From Dongia_B sp035539075 (GTDB taxonomy: Bacteria; Pseudomonadota; Alphaproteobacteria; Dongiales; Dongiaceae): a DNA stretch of 64,000 nt. Within the stretch, counting starts at the first letter, position 1, and the number at the start of each line of letters is the position of its first letter. Positions 34,756 through 42,816 of this stretch are shown piece after piece. A program made the position numbers and the translations under genes. The notes under the pieces were generated by a model. It searched no databases. It was given only the letters and a program-made list of their open reading frames with translations, and had not been told where the DNA came from. The stretch is from the NCBI GenBank assembly GCA_035539075.1, contig DATLJB010000232.1, positions 55,151-119,150 on the forward strand, given 5' to 3'.

Positions 34756-35221
34756 ATCCGGTCCCTTTTCCCCGAGCCCCTCGGAACCGAGCGGCCGGTC
34801 GGCCGTCGCATGCGGGGTCTCGCTTTGGTGCAGCATGGCGCTCACCGTCGGTCCGGTCGGGCTGCGACCGTGGCGGGAAACATCTGATCCATCATCTTGC
34901 TCCACATCTTTAGCCCGCTTTTGCCGTGCCGGCATTGCGCAGGCGCATCTCCGCCTGCGGCTCGTTGCTGATGTGAAGATAAGAAAGGCTTCGTCGCGAT
35001 TCATGCGGCGATTGGTCTAGTCGCCCTATCCAAAGGTATAGAAGGGCGCGCAGCGGGGATCGAGGCGCCGCACCTCAGGCGTGGACATCCCGTTGTCGGA
35101 ACATCCACGCCCTCGGGCGACCGGCATGACATGACGCCACGGTGCGGCGAGAGACCAGACAACCGTGCGGCGTCAGCAGCCGGAGACGCTGCGATTTTCG
35201 GTGGCAACCCACGCCTGTCGA
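34756..35221. other. Intergenic region between two unknown genes
   Basis: 466 bases. Contains the palindromic site at 35025-35041 and otherwise no hairpin with T-tract. The minus-strand frame of the 159-residue gene stays open to 35004; those codons (Arg- and Ser-rich) look non-coding. Confidence 0.4.
35025..35041. promoter_or_regulatory. Operator-like palindrome, site 1
   Basis: CCTATCCAAAGGTATAG: half-sites TATCC and GGTATAG around a 3-base AAA spacer. It matches the sites at 36012 and 36072. Located 270 bases before the 159-residue gene. Confidence 0.5.
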
Positions 35222-35731
35222 TCAATGCAACTGGCCGGTGGGGGAGGATTCCGCCCGTTCGACCAGGGTCAGGGCCTGGTGGCGCAAGGCGGCAATGACC
35301 GGTGTCACGGCCTCATCGAGTTCCGCCACGGTACGCTTGGCGATGATCAGGGCGGCGACCGCATCGACATCGACGGCGGCGAGCTGCTCCAGTTGCGCGG
35401 TATAGCGCTCGACCGTGCGCATCAGCGTTGCCAGCTGCTCGGCATAGCGAAGCAGGAGATGGGCATGGCCGGGGCTGAGCTCGACGAGCTCCAGCATCTG
35501 CAACAGGCTGGGATGGCCCTTGAGGCGCGAGCAGGCCAGTTCCAGCTGTGTCAATTCGTGGCGCAGCGCGGCGTTATCGGCAAGCGCCGCCGGGGTTGCG
35601 TCGTCAGCTGCCCGTCGCCCGACGGCCTGCAGTTGGACTGCCTGGACGTGTATCGGCGCGGAGAGCGGTGCCTGCGGGAGAGGTGCCTGCGCGAGCGGCG
35701 GCGCGGCTTTTCCGGTAGTGCTGTCTTCCAT
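35222..35731 (-). CDS. Helical protein of unknown function (169 aa)
   Basis: A 169-residue protein from ATG 35731 (GAGGGAGA upstream). The first 45 residues are Pro/Ala/Gln-rich, with 15-bp DNA repeats encoding APLAQ-APLPQ-APLSA. The remainder is a continuous helical bundle (ALRHELTQLELACSRLKGHP, HAHLLLRYAEQLATLMRTVE, DVDAVAALIIAKRTVAELDE). No membrane segment, no catalytic motif. It resembles small adaptor or phasin-like helical proteins in general shape only. It lies between palindromic site 1 and sites 2-3. Confidence 0.65.
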   Translation of the reverse strand: MEDSTTGKAAPPLAQAPLPQAPLSAPIHVQAVQLQAVGRRAADDATPAALADNAALRHELTQLELACSRLKGHPSLLQMLELVELSPGHAHLLLRYAEQLATLMRTVERYTAQLEQLAAVDVDAVAALIIAKRTVAELDEAVTPVIAALRHQALTLVERAESSPTGQLH

Positions 35732-36011
35732 CGGCGTCTCCCTCACTTGCCTGTTTGCGGTACCATCCGCGCCCGCCGCCGCATCGCCGCGTGCCGGCGC
35801 GAACCCGGCTTCACCTTGCGGCCGCCGATATCGACCCTCGACGAGAACCGGATAACAGGCGAGAGCCAAACAACAACGAGGAGAGGCCCCCAGTTATTCC
35901 GTTCCGCCGATCCGCGCCGATCGTGCCGACATCGCCGCGGTCGCTGGCGAGATGTCGATTGATAGATATCGCGGCCGGCGCAAGATCGCAGCGCTGCAAA
36001 CGGATAACCGG

Positions 36012-36028
36012 CCTATCCGTTGGTATAG
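36012..36028. promoter_or_regulatory. Operator-like palindrome, site 2
   Basis: CCTATCCGTTGGTATAG: same half-sites as site 1 with a different 3-base centre (GTT). The changed centre with conserved arms is what a dimeric regulator site would show. Confidence 0.5.
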
Positions 36029-36071
36029 AAGGCGTGGCGCGTGGCGCCGCCGTGCAGCGTTTTGCGCGTGG

Positions 36072-36089
36072 CCTATACCAAAGGTTAGG
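36072..36089. promoter_or_regulatory. Operator-like palindrome, site 3
   Basis: CCTATACCAAAGGTTAGG: symmetrical CCTA-TACC and GGTTAGG arms around AAA. Together with sites 1 and 2 it gives a consensus near CCTATACC-N3-GGTATAGG. Confidence 0.5.
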
Positions 36090-36258
36090 CGGCTCCAGCC
36101 TTTCGCTTAGGACGCAGATACTTTCGCATCCGCGCCTATACCCCTGCGGCTTCGCCATAGGCGGGCCGCAATGCTATCTCCTCGGCAGAGAAGTGCCACG
36201 GCCCGGGTCGCGGCGATGACGGTTTCGCGGCATCTGTGCCGCGCGGGAGATCAAGGCG

Positions 36259-36774
36259 ATGCATGGCAACGAGAGCAACTGCAACAGCAACAGAGGCGCG
36301 CGCTGGGCGGCTGCCGAACAGCGCTGCGAGGTGATCGACCTCGCGGCCTGGCGCCACCGGGCTGAACTGCAGCGCACTGAATTGCAGCGCGCTCCGGCGT
36401 CTTGCGGCGACACGCGGCGGAAGGAATCGTGCCAGGAAGCGGGCGCGGAAATCATCGCCTGGCGGCCCCGCCTGCATTCCGTCGATGCCGGCCATCCCAG
36501 CCTTGTCCTCGGCCGCACAGCGCGCCGCCTGGAAGGCGCTGCCGCCGCCGGGACGTTCTCTGGCGTCGAAAGCATGGGCGTCGAGAGCATGCAGCAGATC
36601 CTCGATGATATGCGGCGCGAACTCGACACGCTGGATGCAGCCGTTCGGCCCAACCCACCGGCCGCGGCGACAAATCCACCGATGCGCGATCGCCGCGCCG
36701 CCCGCAATCGCCGCGCCGCCACCATGCCGCGTTGGATGCTGGAGTATTTCCGGCTCGATGCCCCGCAGTCCTGA
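36259..36774 (+). CDS. Hypothetical protein (171 aa), Arg/Asn-rich
   Basis: A 171-residue soluble protein. The opposite strand is also open, so coding status is only probable. It is favoured by GGGAGATCAAGGCG before ATG 36259, a sensible helix (ESMQQILDDMRRELDTLDAA) and a folded-looking end (PRWMLEYFRLD). Two pairs of 15-bp units expand it in frame: AELQR-TELQR near residue 38 and GVESM-GVESM near residue 105. Two AARNRRAA-like Arg runs precede the C-terminus. Unknown function. Confidence 0.5.
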   Translation: MHGNESNCNSNRGARWAAAEQRCEVIDLAAWRHRAELQRTELQRAPASCGDTRRKESCQEAGAEIIAWRPRLHSVDAGHPSLVLGRTARRLEGAAAAGTFSGVESMGVESMQQILDDMRRELDTLDAAVRPNPPAAATNPPMRDRRAARNRRAATMPRWMLEYFRLDAPQS

Positions 36775-36914
36775 TCGGCTGCCGCAGGGCTCGGCCGGAT
36801 TTGCCCGATGACCGCCTGTTATTGAAAGACCTGAGAAATTCTTCCCCACCTCGCGCGGCCCGCTCCCAGCGGCGCCGCGTATTTTTTGGGGCCCGGCGCG
36901 GAAATCGCCGCCGC

Positions 36915-36928
36915 TTGATACGGATCAA
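36915..36928. promoter_or_regulatory. Perfect FNR box
   Basis: TTGATACGGATCAA is an exact TTGAT-N4-ATCAA site. If RNA starts about 41 bases downstream of its centre (near 36963), a leader of about 66 bases would precede the GTG/ATG-rich start region of the globin-coupled receptor at 37029. This supports oxygen-regulated expression. Confidence 0.75.
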
Positions 36929-37028
36929 ATCGCCGCCATGGCCGGGCGGCTAATCTGACCAGCCGATGGAACCGGGCGGCGCCCGGCACGGTACTGAAAT
37001 GATCGATACAACTGGGCGGAGCGGGGCG

Positions 37029-38480
37029 ATGAAGCGGGTGACGGCGGTCGCGGGGAGTCCGGGCGGTGTGAATCCGAACGGCTTGAATGGGGCAGGCGAA
37101 ACGCAATCGCGCGACCTGCCGCAGCACCTTCCCGAGCATATGATGGAGCGGCTGCGCTTCATGGGCATCGACGCCGCCTGCCTGGCGCTGATCGCCGATT
37201 TCCGCCCGCAGCTTCAGCAGGTGCTGCCGCCGGCGGTTGAAGCTTTCTACCGGCATTTGCGGGCCTGGCCCAACCTGATGCGGCTGTTCCCCAATGAAAG
37301 CGTGCTGGCCCATGCCAAGCAGGCGCAGGTCGCGCACTGGCAGAACCTGTTCTCCGGCACGATCAGCGAGAGCTACCTTACCTCTGCCCTGCTGATCGGC
37401 CGCACCCATGCGCGAATCGGGCTGGAGCCGCGCTGGTATATCGCCGCCTATAACCTGACGCTCGGCCATCTGCTGCAGGCGGTGGCGGCGCACTACAATT
37501 CGCGCCTGCACCTGGAGCGCGCCAGCGAGCGCATCGCCGCCGTCAGCCACGCGATCCTGAAGCTCGCGATGCTGGATATGGATATTGCCGTCTCCACCTA
37601 TTTCGACGAATTGCAGGTGCGCCACCAGCGGGAGCTGGGCGGGCTCGGCGACAATTTCCGGCAATCCGTCCTCAGCCTGGTCGAGGAGCTGCGCAGTTCC
37701 ACCCAATCGGCGCGCAGCGCCTCCAGCAATCTGCTCGATGCCGCGCGGATGGCGGCGGGCGATGCGCAGAGCGTCACCGACGAGGCGGCCACCGCCTCCG
37801 GCAGCGTGCAAGAGGTGGCGGCTGCGGCCGAAGAGCTGAATGCCTCGATCAGCGAGATCCAGCGCCAGACCAGCAGCGCCAGCGACGTCGCGCGCGCGGC
37901 GGTGAGCGAGGCCAGCGCCAGCAAGGCGGCGGTGGACGCGCTGTCGGCGGCGGCCGAGCGCATCGGCCATGTGGTGCAGCTGATCAACGAGGTCGCCAGC
38001 CAGACCAACCTGCTGGCGCTCAATGCGACGATCGAGGCGGCGCGGGCCGGTGAAATGGGCAAGGGCTTCACCGTCGTCGCTTCCGAGGTCAAGAACCTGG
38101 CCGGCCAGACGGCGCGGGCGACCGAGGAGATCGCCCAGCAGATCGGCGCGATCCAGAGCGAGACGGCAAAATGCGCCCTCGCCACCGACCGCATCGTCGG
38201 CATCATCGACCGCATCAGCGACGCCGCCGGCGCCATCGCCGCCGCGGTCGAGCAGCAAGGCGCGGCGACCAAGGAAATCGCCCGCAGCGTCGATGCCGCC
38301 TCGCACGGGACCCAGGCGGTCTCGTCGCGCATCCAGAATGTCGCGGGGTCGATCCAGGTTTCGTCGGATTCCTCGCGGGTGGTCGCCACCGATGTCGAGG
38401 AGATCGCCGACAGCACGGAGAAGCTGCGCCAGCAGATGGAAGCCTTCATTGCCTCGATCGGCCATTCCGCGGCCGGCTGA
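37029..38480 (+). CDS. Globin-coupled methyl-accepting chemotaxis protein
   Basis: A 483-residue soluble receptor. The N-terminal protoglobin domain (residues about 30-190) has the proximal heme histidine H127 in LIGRTHARIGLEPRWYIAAY and aromatic distal residues (VEAFYRHLRAWPNLMRLFP). A helical linker and MCP signalling domain follow, with the hairpin tip around residue 320 (INEVASQTNLLALNATIEAA). No membrane segment, so it is a HemAT-type cytosolic aerotaxis receptor. ATG 37029 has GGAGCGGGGCG upstream; an ATG at 36966 has no ribosome-binding site and would lie at the expected transcript start. A perfect FNR box is upstream. Confidence 0.92.
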   Translation: MKRVTAVAGSPGGVNPNGLNGAGETQSRDLPQHLPEHMMERLRFMGIDAACLALIADFRPQLQQVLPPAVEAFYRHLRAWPNLMRLFPNESVLAHAKQAQVAHWQNLFSGTISESYLTSALLIGRTHARIGLEPRWYIAAYNLTLGHLLQAVAAHYNSRLHLERASERIAAVSHAILKLAMLDMDIAVSTYFDELQVRHQRELGGLGDNFRQSVLSLVEELRSSTQSARSASSNLLDAARMAAGDAQSVTDEAATASGSVQEVAAAAEELNASISEIQRQTSSASDVARAAVSEASASKAAVDALSAAAERIGHVVQLINEVASQTNLLALNATIEAARAGEMGKGFTVVASEVKNLAGQTARATEEIAQQIGAIQSETAKCALATDRIVGIIDRISDAAGAIAAAVEQQGAATKEIARSVDAASHGTQAVSSRIQNVAGSIQVSSDSSRVVATDVEEIADSTEKLRQQMEAFIASIGHSAAG

Positions 38481-38488
38481 GCGCCTCG

Positions 38489-39196
38489 ATGAACAAGCTC
38501 GATCCGAGCTCGATTCCGAGAGACGGCCTCACCTTGGAGCTGCTGCGCTCCTTTCAGATGCGGCTGGATGCGGTGATCGTCGCGGTCAGGCAGATGCGTG
38601 ACATCGCCACCGGGCAGAAGCATGCTTTCCGGCGGCTCGACGCGCTGGAGGGCATGGAGCAGGCGGGCGCCGCCGCCGGGCTGCCGGCGCCGGCGGAGCT
38701 GCAGGATCTCAAGCAGGTGATCCTGCTGATTTCCCGGCAATCGGCAGCGATCGATTGCATCGCCCGGCTGATCGACCTGATGGCGAGCCGGCTGCACCGC
38801 CCTTTCCCGACGCCGGGGGAGCCCCGCCGCGATGAGGCCGCGCGCCGCGCGCCGCCGGATGCGCCGCCAGATGTGACGCCGCGCGTGGCTCCGGGCGTGA
38901 CGCCGAAAGCCAGGTCATCAGCCGCACCACCATCGCGGCATCCTGCCGGCGCCCGCAGCGACGACGGTACGGTCGCGGCGCAAAACCGGATTGCCGGCGG
39001 CCTCGACAGCGCCGTCATCCTGCTCTTCAACGAAAGCAAGAACCAGGCGGCAGCTTCGCGCAAGGCGGCGGCGGAGATCGGCGAGGCCTTCGAGATGCTG
39101 GCGGTGATCGAGGAACAGGCGGTGGCCCTGGCCGCTGCGCAGGCTTTGACCACCGACATGCTGCGCAGCAAGCTGGGCGCACTCGTCACCGCCTGA
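38489..39196 (+). CDS. Hypothetical protein co-encoded with the globin receptor
   Basis: A 235-residue protein starting 8 bases after the receptor stop, so almost certainly in the same transcript. Two helical parts (residues about 10-95: LRSFQMRLDAVIVAVRQMRD, LKQVILLISRQSAAIDCIAR; and 165-235: GLDSAVILLFNESKNQAAAS) flank a Pro/Ala linker built of 12-bp repeats (APPD-APPD-VTPR). The second half resembles the helical hairpins of MCPs and related coiled-coil proteins. It may assemble with the receptor. No known family. Confidence 0.7.
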   Translation: MNKLDPSSIPRDGLTLELLRSFQMRLDAVIVAVRQMRDIATGQKHAFRRLDALEGMEQAGAAAGLPAPAELQDLKQVILLISRQSAAIDCIARLIDLMASRLHRPFPTPGEPRRDEAARRAPPDAPPDVTPRVAPGVTPKARSSAAPPSRHPAGARSDDGTVAAQNRIAGGLDSAVILLFNESKNQAAASRKAAAEIGEAFEMLAVIEEQAVALAAAQALTTDMLRSKLGALVTA

Positions 39197-39356
39197 TCGA
39201 GTTGACGTCAGCATACGGTGCGCACCTTGCGCTAACTCCAGACGCATGGTTCCCGGCATTGGAAGGATGGATTTACTCTCTGCCTGGATAGGCGTTCACT
39301 GACGAATCCCTGATCAGATTGCTCAATCCAACGCGTTCTCGATCAAGCGGGGGGCT

Positions 39357-39704
39357 ATGAAGCGGGCTTTGACAAATGTAGGGGTTTGGCGACCGGGCAT
39401 GTTTCTGCTCGTGTCATCCCTTTTGGCGCTCCTGGCGAGCAGCGGACCCGTTTGGGCAAATGGGAACCGCGATGCGGGGCTGCGTTTGGCTCGTCAATGG
39501 TGCAGCGGATGCCATGCGGTTGATGACGCCGCGACGCAGGCCGATGCGACAGCGTCATTCCGCAACATCGCGCGAACGCACGGAACCGATAAAGCCTGGC
39601 TGCGACAGTGGTTGACCTCATCACATCCGTCGATGCCGAACGTCAACCTGTCGGCTCAAGAGGTCGATGATATTGCCGCCTATCTGGCGAGTTTATCTGG
39701 ATAG
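39357..39704 (+). CDS. Small c-type cytochrome
   Basis: A 115-residue class I cytochrome c. Signal peptide or anchor (MFLLVSSLLALLASSGPVWA), heme motif C49-S-G-C52-H53, and M93 in SSHPSMPN as the probable sixth ligand. Periplasmic electron carrier or subunit; length and single heme fit a cytochrome c550/c552-like protein. It ends 36 bases before a strong bidirectional terminator shared with the convergent OmpA-like gene. Confidence 0.9.
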   Translation: MKRALTNVGVWRPGMFLLVSSLLALLASSGPVWANGNRDAGLRLARQWCSGCHAVDDAATQADATASFRNIARTHGTDKAWLRQWLTSSHPSMPNVNLSAQEVDDIAAYLASLSG

Positions 39705-39740
39705 GTCGCGCAGTTAGGAAACCGTGCGGGCTTACAAAGA

Positions 39741-39777
39741 GGGAGTGGCGCATGTTCTGATTGAATGCGCCACTCCC
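39741..39777. terminator. Bidirectional intrinsic terminator
   Basis: GGGAGTGGCGCAT and ATGCGCCACTCCC form a perfect 13-bp stem with an 11-base loop between two convergent genes. ATTTT follows on the plus side and CTTTGTAAG on the minus side. Confidence 0.8.
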
Positions 39778-39797
39778 CGTGATTTTCGACGCCCCGG

Positions 39798-40712
39798 CTA
39801 GAAGTCGAAGGAAACGCCGATCGTCGTGTTGATGATACCCTGATCGGGATTCCGGTTGAACGGCATGTCGTAGGCCACCTTCATGTCGAACATGCCCACC
39901 TTGAGGCCAAGCTCCGGTCCGGCGATGCCCGCATCATCGATGCCGGCGCCATAGATATAGCCGATATTGGCGCCGACATAAGGCGCAACGGGCAAGTCCA
40001 TGCCCAAGAGGTCGCCGAAGTAGAAATCGGGCCCGACGACAGTTCGTCCGCCAAAGCCGTTATCGCCGGTGTCGAAGTGGTAGAAGCCGGCTTGCTCGAG
40101 ACCGACCGTCATCCAGCTCGTCACTTTGTAGTCAAGCCCGAGATTGATGCCGGCGAGCTGGCTATGCCCGTTATCCCCATCCTTGAAGCTGTAGCCGTAG
40201 AAGCCGCCGGCGCTGAACATCCAACGTTTTTCTTCCGGCGGCGGCGAGGCAGGCGGCGGCGCTGCGGCGACCGGTGTCTCGGGTGCGGGCGCCGGCGCGG
40301 CTGCCACGGGTGGCGGCGCGACGATGTTGATCTCGGTACGCCGGTTCTGGGCTTCGCGCACGTTCGGGCCGGTCTCCACTGCAAGGTCGCTTTCACCCAC
40401 CGCGGAGGCCGAGATGGCCGATTGCGGCACGCCCAGCTTGACCAGCGCGTCGGTCACCACCTTCGCGCGGCGCTCGGAGAGCCGCTGGTTGAAATCCGCG
40501 CTGCCCGACGTGTCGGTATGACCGACAATCGCGACATGGGCCGAGCCGGTGCGGTCGAATTCCTGTTTCGCCGAAGAAATGGTTGCTTCTGCCGTAGAGT
40601 CGAGCGTGGCTTTTCCAAGCGGGAACAGCACGACGAACTTGCCGTCTTCGGCCCAGGCCGGCGAGCTTCCGATAAGGAAGCTGGCGGCTAACAGCAACAG
40701 CTGGCGCTTCAT
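39798..40712 (-). CDS. OmpA-like protein with inverted domain order
   Basis: A 304-residue outer-membrane protein. ATG 40712 follows ACAGGAGAAGACTC. Signal peptide (LLLLAASFLIGSSPAWA), then the OmpA peptidoglycan-binding domain at residues about 22-130 (HVAIVGHTDTSGSADFNQRL, SERRAKVVTDALVKLGV, REAQNRRTEI). Next is a Pro/Ala linker (132-162), and last a beta-barrel of about 140 residues ending in phenylalanine (GVSFDF), the usual outer-membrane insertion signal. Normal OmpA has the barrel first. The product should still tether the outer membrane to the wall. Confidence 0.88.
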   Translation of the reverse strand: MKRQLLLLAASFLIGSSPAWAEDGKFVVLFPLGKATLDSTAEATISSAKQEFDRTGSAHVAIVGHTDTSGSADFNQRLSERRAKVVTDALVKLGVPQSAISASAVGESDLAVETGPNVREAQNRRTEINIVAPPPVAAAPAPAPETPVAAAPPPASPPPEEKRWMFSAGGFYGYSFKDGDNGHSQLAGINLGLDYKVTSWMTVGLEQAGFYHFDTGDNGFGGRTVVGPDFYFGDLLGMDLPVAPYVGANIGYIYGAGIDDAGIAGPELGLKVGMFDMKVAYDMPFNRNPDQGIINTTIGVSFDF

Positions 40713-41158
40713 GAGTCTTCTCCTGTGGATTTCCGCCTCCAGGGCATTCCCCGGAGTAGTCCAGGGTGCAGGGTATTCCAGGGCGCGTTCCCCCGGCCGG
40801 CGGCGGCGATTGCACGTAACCCCCGCATTAGAGCAGAAATAACCGCCTTTAGTTCCGTCACGATTGCGTGTAGTGCCGCCGCGGCGAAGGCAACGATCCC
40901 GCAACTAAAAAAAGACTGGGAACCGCGCAGGTTGAGCGTCTTCTGTTCGTATAAATCCGACTGACCTTTTGCTGTCTTGGACCTGACAACGAGACAACAG
41001 CGCTCTTCCGCCGATACCGCGCCGGCTTACGGCCTGTCGCGGTTCGCTTCGTCCGATCAATTCGTTCAATCAATTCGTTCAATCAACCGGAACGGAACCA
41101 ATGTCCGCGCGGGCACTTTCCGACAGGCAGAGTTGATACCTGAACCGGAGGAATGAAG
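40713..41158. other. Intergenic region with 13-bp tandem repeat
   Basis: 446 bases between the divergent OmpA-like and hemerythrin genes. ATCAATTCGTTCA occurs twice in tandem at 41056-41081 and is partly started a third time. The moderately A+T-rich stretch 40900-40980 is a likely promoter for the OmpA-like gene. No gene seen. Confidence 0.5.
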
Positions 41159-41704
41159 ATGGCGAAGTTGGCCGAGCTTGACGCGATTGCTCTCTTGAAG
41201 GCGGACCACCGCAAGGTCGAAGAGCTGTTCGCGGAATTCGAATCCGCCAAAGGGAAGGCGAGCAAGGAGAAGCTCGCCAAGACGATTTGCACCGAGCTGA
41301 TCGTCCATACGATCATCGAGGAGGAGATCTTCTATCCCGCCTGCGAGGGCGAGATCGAGGAGAACGTGCTCAACGAGGCCTATGTCGAGCATGACGGCGC
41401 GAAGGTGCTGATCGCCGAGATCCTCGCCGGCGATGCCACGTCGGAGTTCTATGACGCGAAAGTGAAAGTGCTTTCCGAGATGATCAAGCATCACGTCAAG
41501 GAAGAGGAGAAGCGGGCGGAGGGCATGTTCGCCCAGGCCAAGGCGGCGGGGCTGGATGTCGAGGCCCTGGGCCAGGAGCTGGCCGCGCGCAAGCAGGCGG
41601 TGATGGCGGAGATCAAATCCAACGGCCTGCCGACGCCGACCACGCGCTCCTATTCGGGTGCGCGCCTGAAGACCGGCAAGCCGGAGCATGCCGCCGCGGC
41701 CTGA
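41159..41704 (+). CDS. Hemerythrin-domain protein
   Basis: A 181-residue HHE-cation-binding protein. Likely di-iron ligands: H17 in KADHRKVEELF, H50 and E54 in ELIVHTIIEEEIFYP, H78 in AYVEHDGAK, and H/E in MIKHHVKEEEKRAEG. Bacterial hemerythrins of this size store or sense oxygen or nitric oxide, or protect iron-sulfur centres. CCGGAGGA lies seven bases before ATG 41159; the ATG at 41153 touches that site and is unlikely. The C-terminal 40 residues (MAEIKSNGLPTPTTRSYSGA) are an extension. Confidence 0.9.
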   Translation: MAKLAELDAIALLKADHRKVEELFAEFESAKGKASKEKLAKTICTELIVHTIIEEEIFYPACEGEIEENVLNEAYVEHDGAKVLIAEILAGDATSEFYDAKVKVLSEMIKHHVKEEEKRAEGMFAQAKAAGLDVEALGQELAARKQAVMAEIKSNGLPTPTTRSYSGARLKTGKPEHAAAA

Positions 41705-41821
41705 TCTGCCGGCGGCGGATCATCATCGCGTCGCAGGCTCATCATCCCGCGCGGATCGTCCCGGCTATCGTGCTGCCGGGATGATCCGCGCGGCGGCTTT
41801 ATGCGGCCGTGATCGGGGGCC

Positions 41822-42352
41822 TCAGTCGTTGACGCCGAGTTCCAGCAGGCGCCAGCCGCTGCCGTCCGGGGCATTGGCGAGGACGGGATCGAGGATGGGA
41901 TCGGCGCCGAACACATAGATCGCCTCGCCGCAGAAGACTTCATAGACATCCTGGTCATGCAGCGGCGCCTCGCGCTGCAGGCATTGCCGCGCCTTGGCGT
42001 CGAACAGGCGGCGGGCAAGTTCGGCGAATTGCGCCGCGCCATAGGTCTCGCCGCCGTATTGGAAAGGCAGATGCGTCATCGCCTTCAGCGCCGCCAGGTC
42101 GTTCGCCTTGGCCGCCGCGCGGAAGCGCTGCCAGAAATGGGCGAAGACAGGAATCTGCACGGTGTCGGGCTGGCTGTTATCCGGCTGCGCCACGGCCGGC
42201 GCATCGGCACCCGGCGCATCCTGGCTGCCGCTATCCTGCTGCGCCATGGCGGCAGGCGCGGCCGAGAGCTGCAGGGCCGCAGCCAGCAGCAGCGGCAGCA
42301 CCGCCCGCCGCCAACGAGGTCGCATCATGCCGCCCGTCACGCCACCCGTCAT
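41822..42352 (-). CDS. Exported protein of unknown function (176 aa)
   Basis: A 176-residue protein with an N-terminal signal peptide (LPLLLAAALQLSAAPAAMA), an Asp/Gln/Pro-rich linker, then a compact domain (VFAHFWQRFRAAAKANDLAA, ARRLFDAKARQCLQ, VYEVFCGEAIYVFG). Two cysteines probably pair in the periplasm. The start could be 42352 (GGGGG upstream) or the ATG pair at 42328. No family recognised. The domain reads like the SnoaL/NTF2-style helical start followed by strands, but that is only an impression. Confidence 0.7.
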   Translation of the reverse strand: MTGGVTGGMMRPRWRRAVLPLLLAAALQLSAAPAAMAQQDSGSQDAPGADAPAVAQPDNSQPDTVQIPVFAHFWQRFRAAAKANDLAALKAMTHLPFQYGGETYGAAQFAELARRLFDAKARQCLQREAPLHDQDVYEVFCGEAIYVFGADPILDPVLANAPDGSGWRLLELGVND

Positions 42353-42816
42353 CTCGTACCCCCGATTCAGTGGTCTCTGTTATACGCGGGATTCCTAAAA
42401 CACCGGTATGACAGGTGCAATCGCCCGCGCGCCCCGGCGGCCAGCGCTCCCACCGGTGCCCCGGCGCAACACCGCCAGCCAGGGATTCCGCCGGTGACAT
42501 GGTTGCGCTTAAAACAATGTCTCTTTAGGGCATGACCGGAAAGGCGATGACCGCCTGATCTTCCTCATAGGGTCTTCCTCATAGGGGTTGTGACGATGGC
42601 GAAGCGTCCCTTCTTCTTCTCTTCTTTTAATAAGGAAAAGAAAATAAAGGGAAAACCCAGGTTTCGCCGCGAGTTGCGGCGGCGGTTTCGGTCCGGTTGC
42701 GCGGGTCGCCGCAGGTGCCGGCGCGCCGCGGAGGACCGGCAGGGCAGAGGAGGGGCTGGGCGGGCGCTTTCACCGGACGTGTTGTTATAAACACAACAAT
42801 CTGTTAAACTTCCATC
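42353..42816. promoter_or_regulatory. Leader of the terminase region
   Basis: 464 bases. A 14-15-bp direct repeat (CTTCCTCATAGGG) lies at 42561-42588. A pyrimidine/adenine-rich stretch at 42608-42655 follows. Near 42780-42798 an A+T-rich inverted repeat, TGTTGT-N7-ACAACA, lies just before the terS start and is a probable promoter/operator. A short plus-strand frame (MAKRPFFFSSFNKEKK…) has no ribosome-binding site. Confidence 0.45.

Larger units (their letters stand above)
35732..36258. promoter_or_regulatory. Divergent intergenic region with two operator-like sites
   Basis: 527 bases between a minus-strand and a plus-strand helical unknown. It holds palindromic sites 2 and 3, exactly 60 bases apart start to start. 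A third partial TATACC occurs near 36137. No protein-coding frame is convincing on either strand. Confidence 0.5.

Noticed and set aside
36136..36849. Minus-strand frame overlapping 36259-36774
   Set aside because: Arg/Ala-rich with poor helix pattern; the plus-strand frame has a better ribosome-binding site and balanced ends, though certainty is limited.
36819..38465. 548-codon frame opposite the globin receptor
   Set aside because: Shadow frame; the plus strand has clear globin and MCP motifs.
39300..39350. FNR box before the cytochrome c gene
   Set aside because: ATTGCTCAAT lacks the TTGAT-N4-ATCAA spacing.
41082..41125. EcfG-type general stress promoter before the hemerythrin gene
   Set aside because: GGAAC is present twice, but no CGTT follows at 16-17 bases.
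42598..42790. Small plus-strand gene before terS
   Set aside because: Starts well (MAKRPFFFSSFN) but becomes an Arg-rich run without structure; probably leader DNA.
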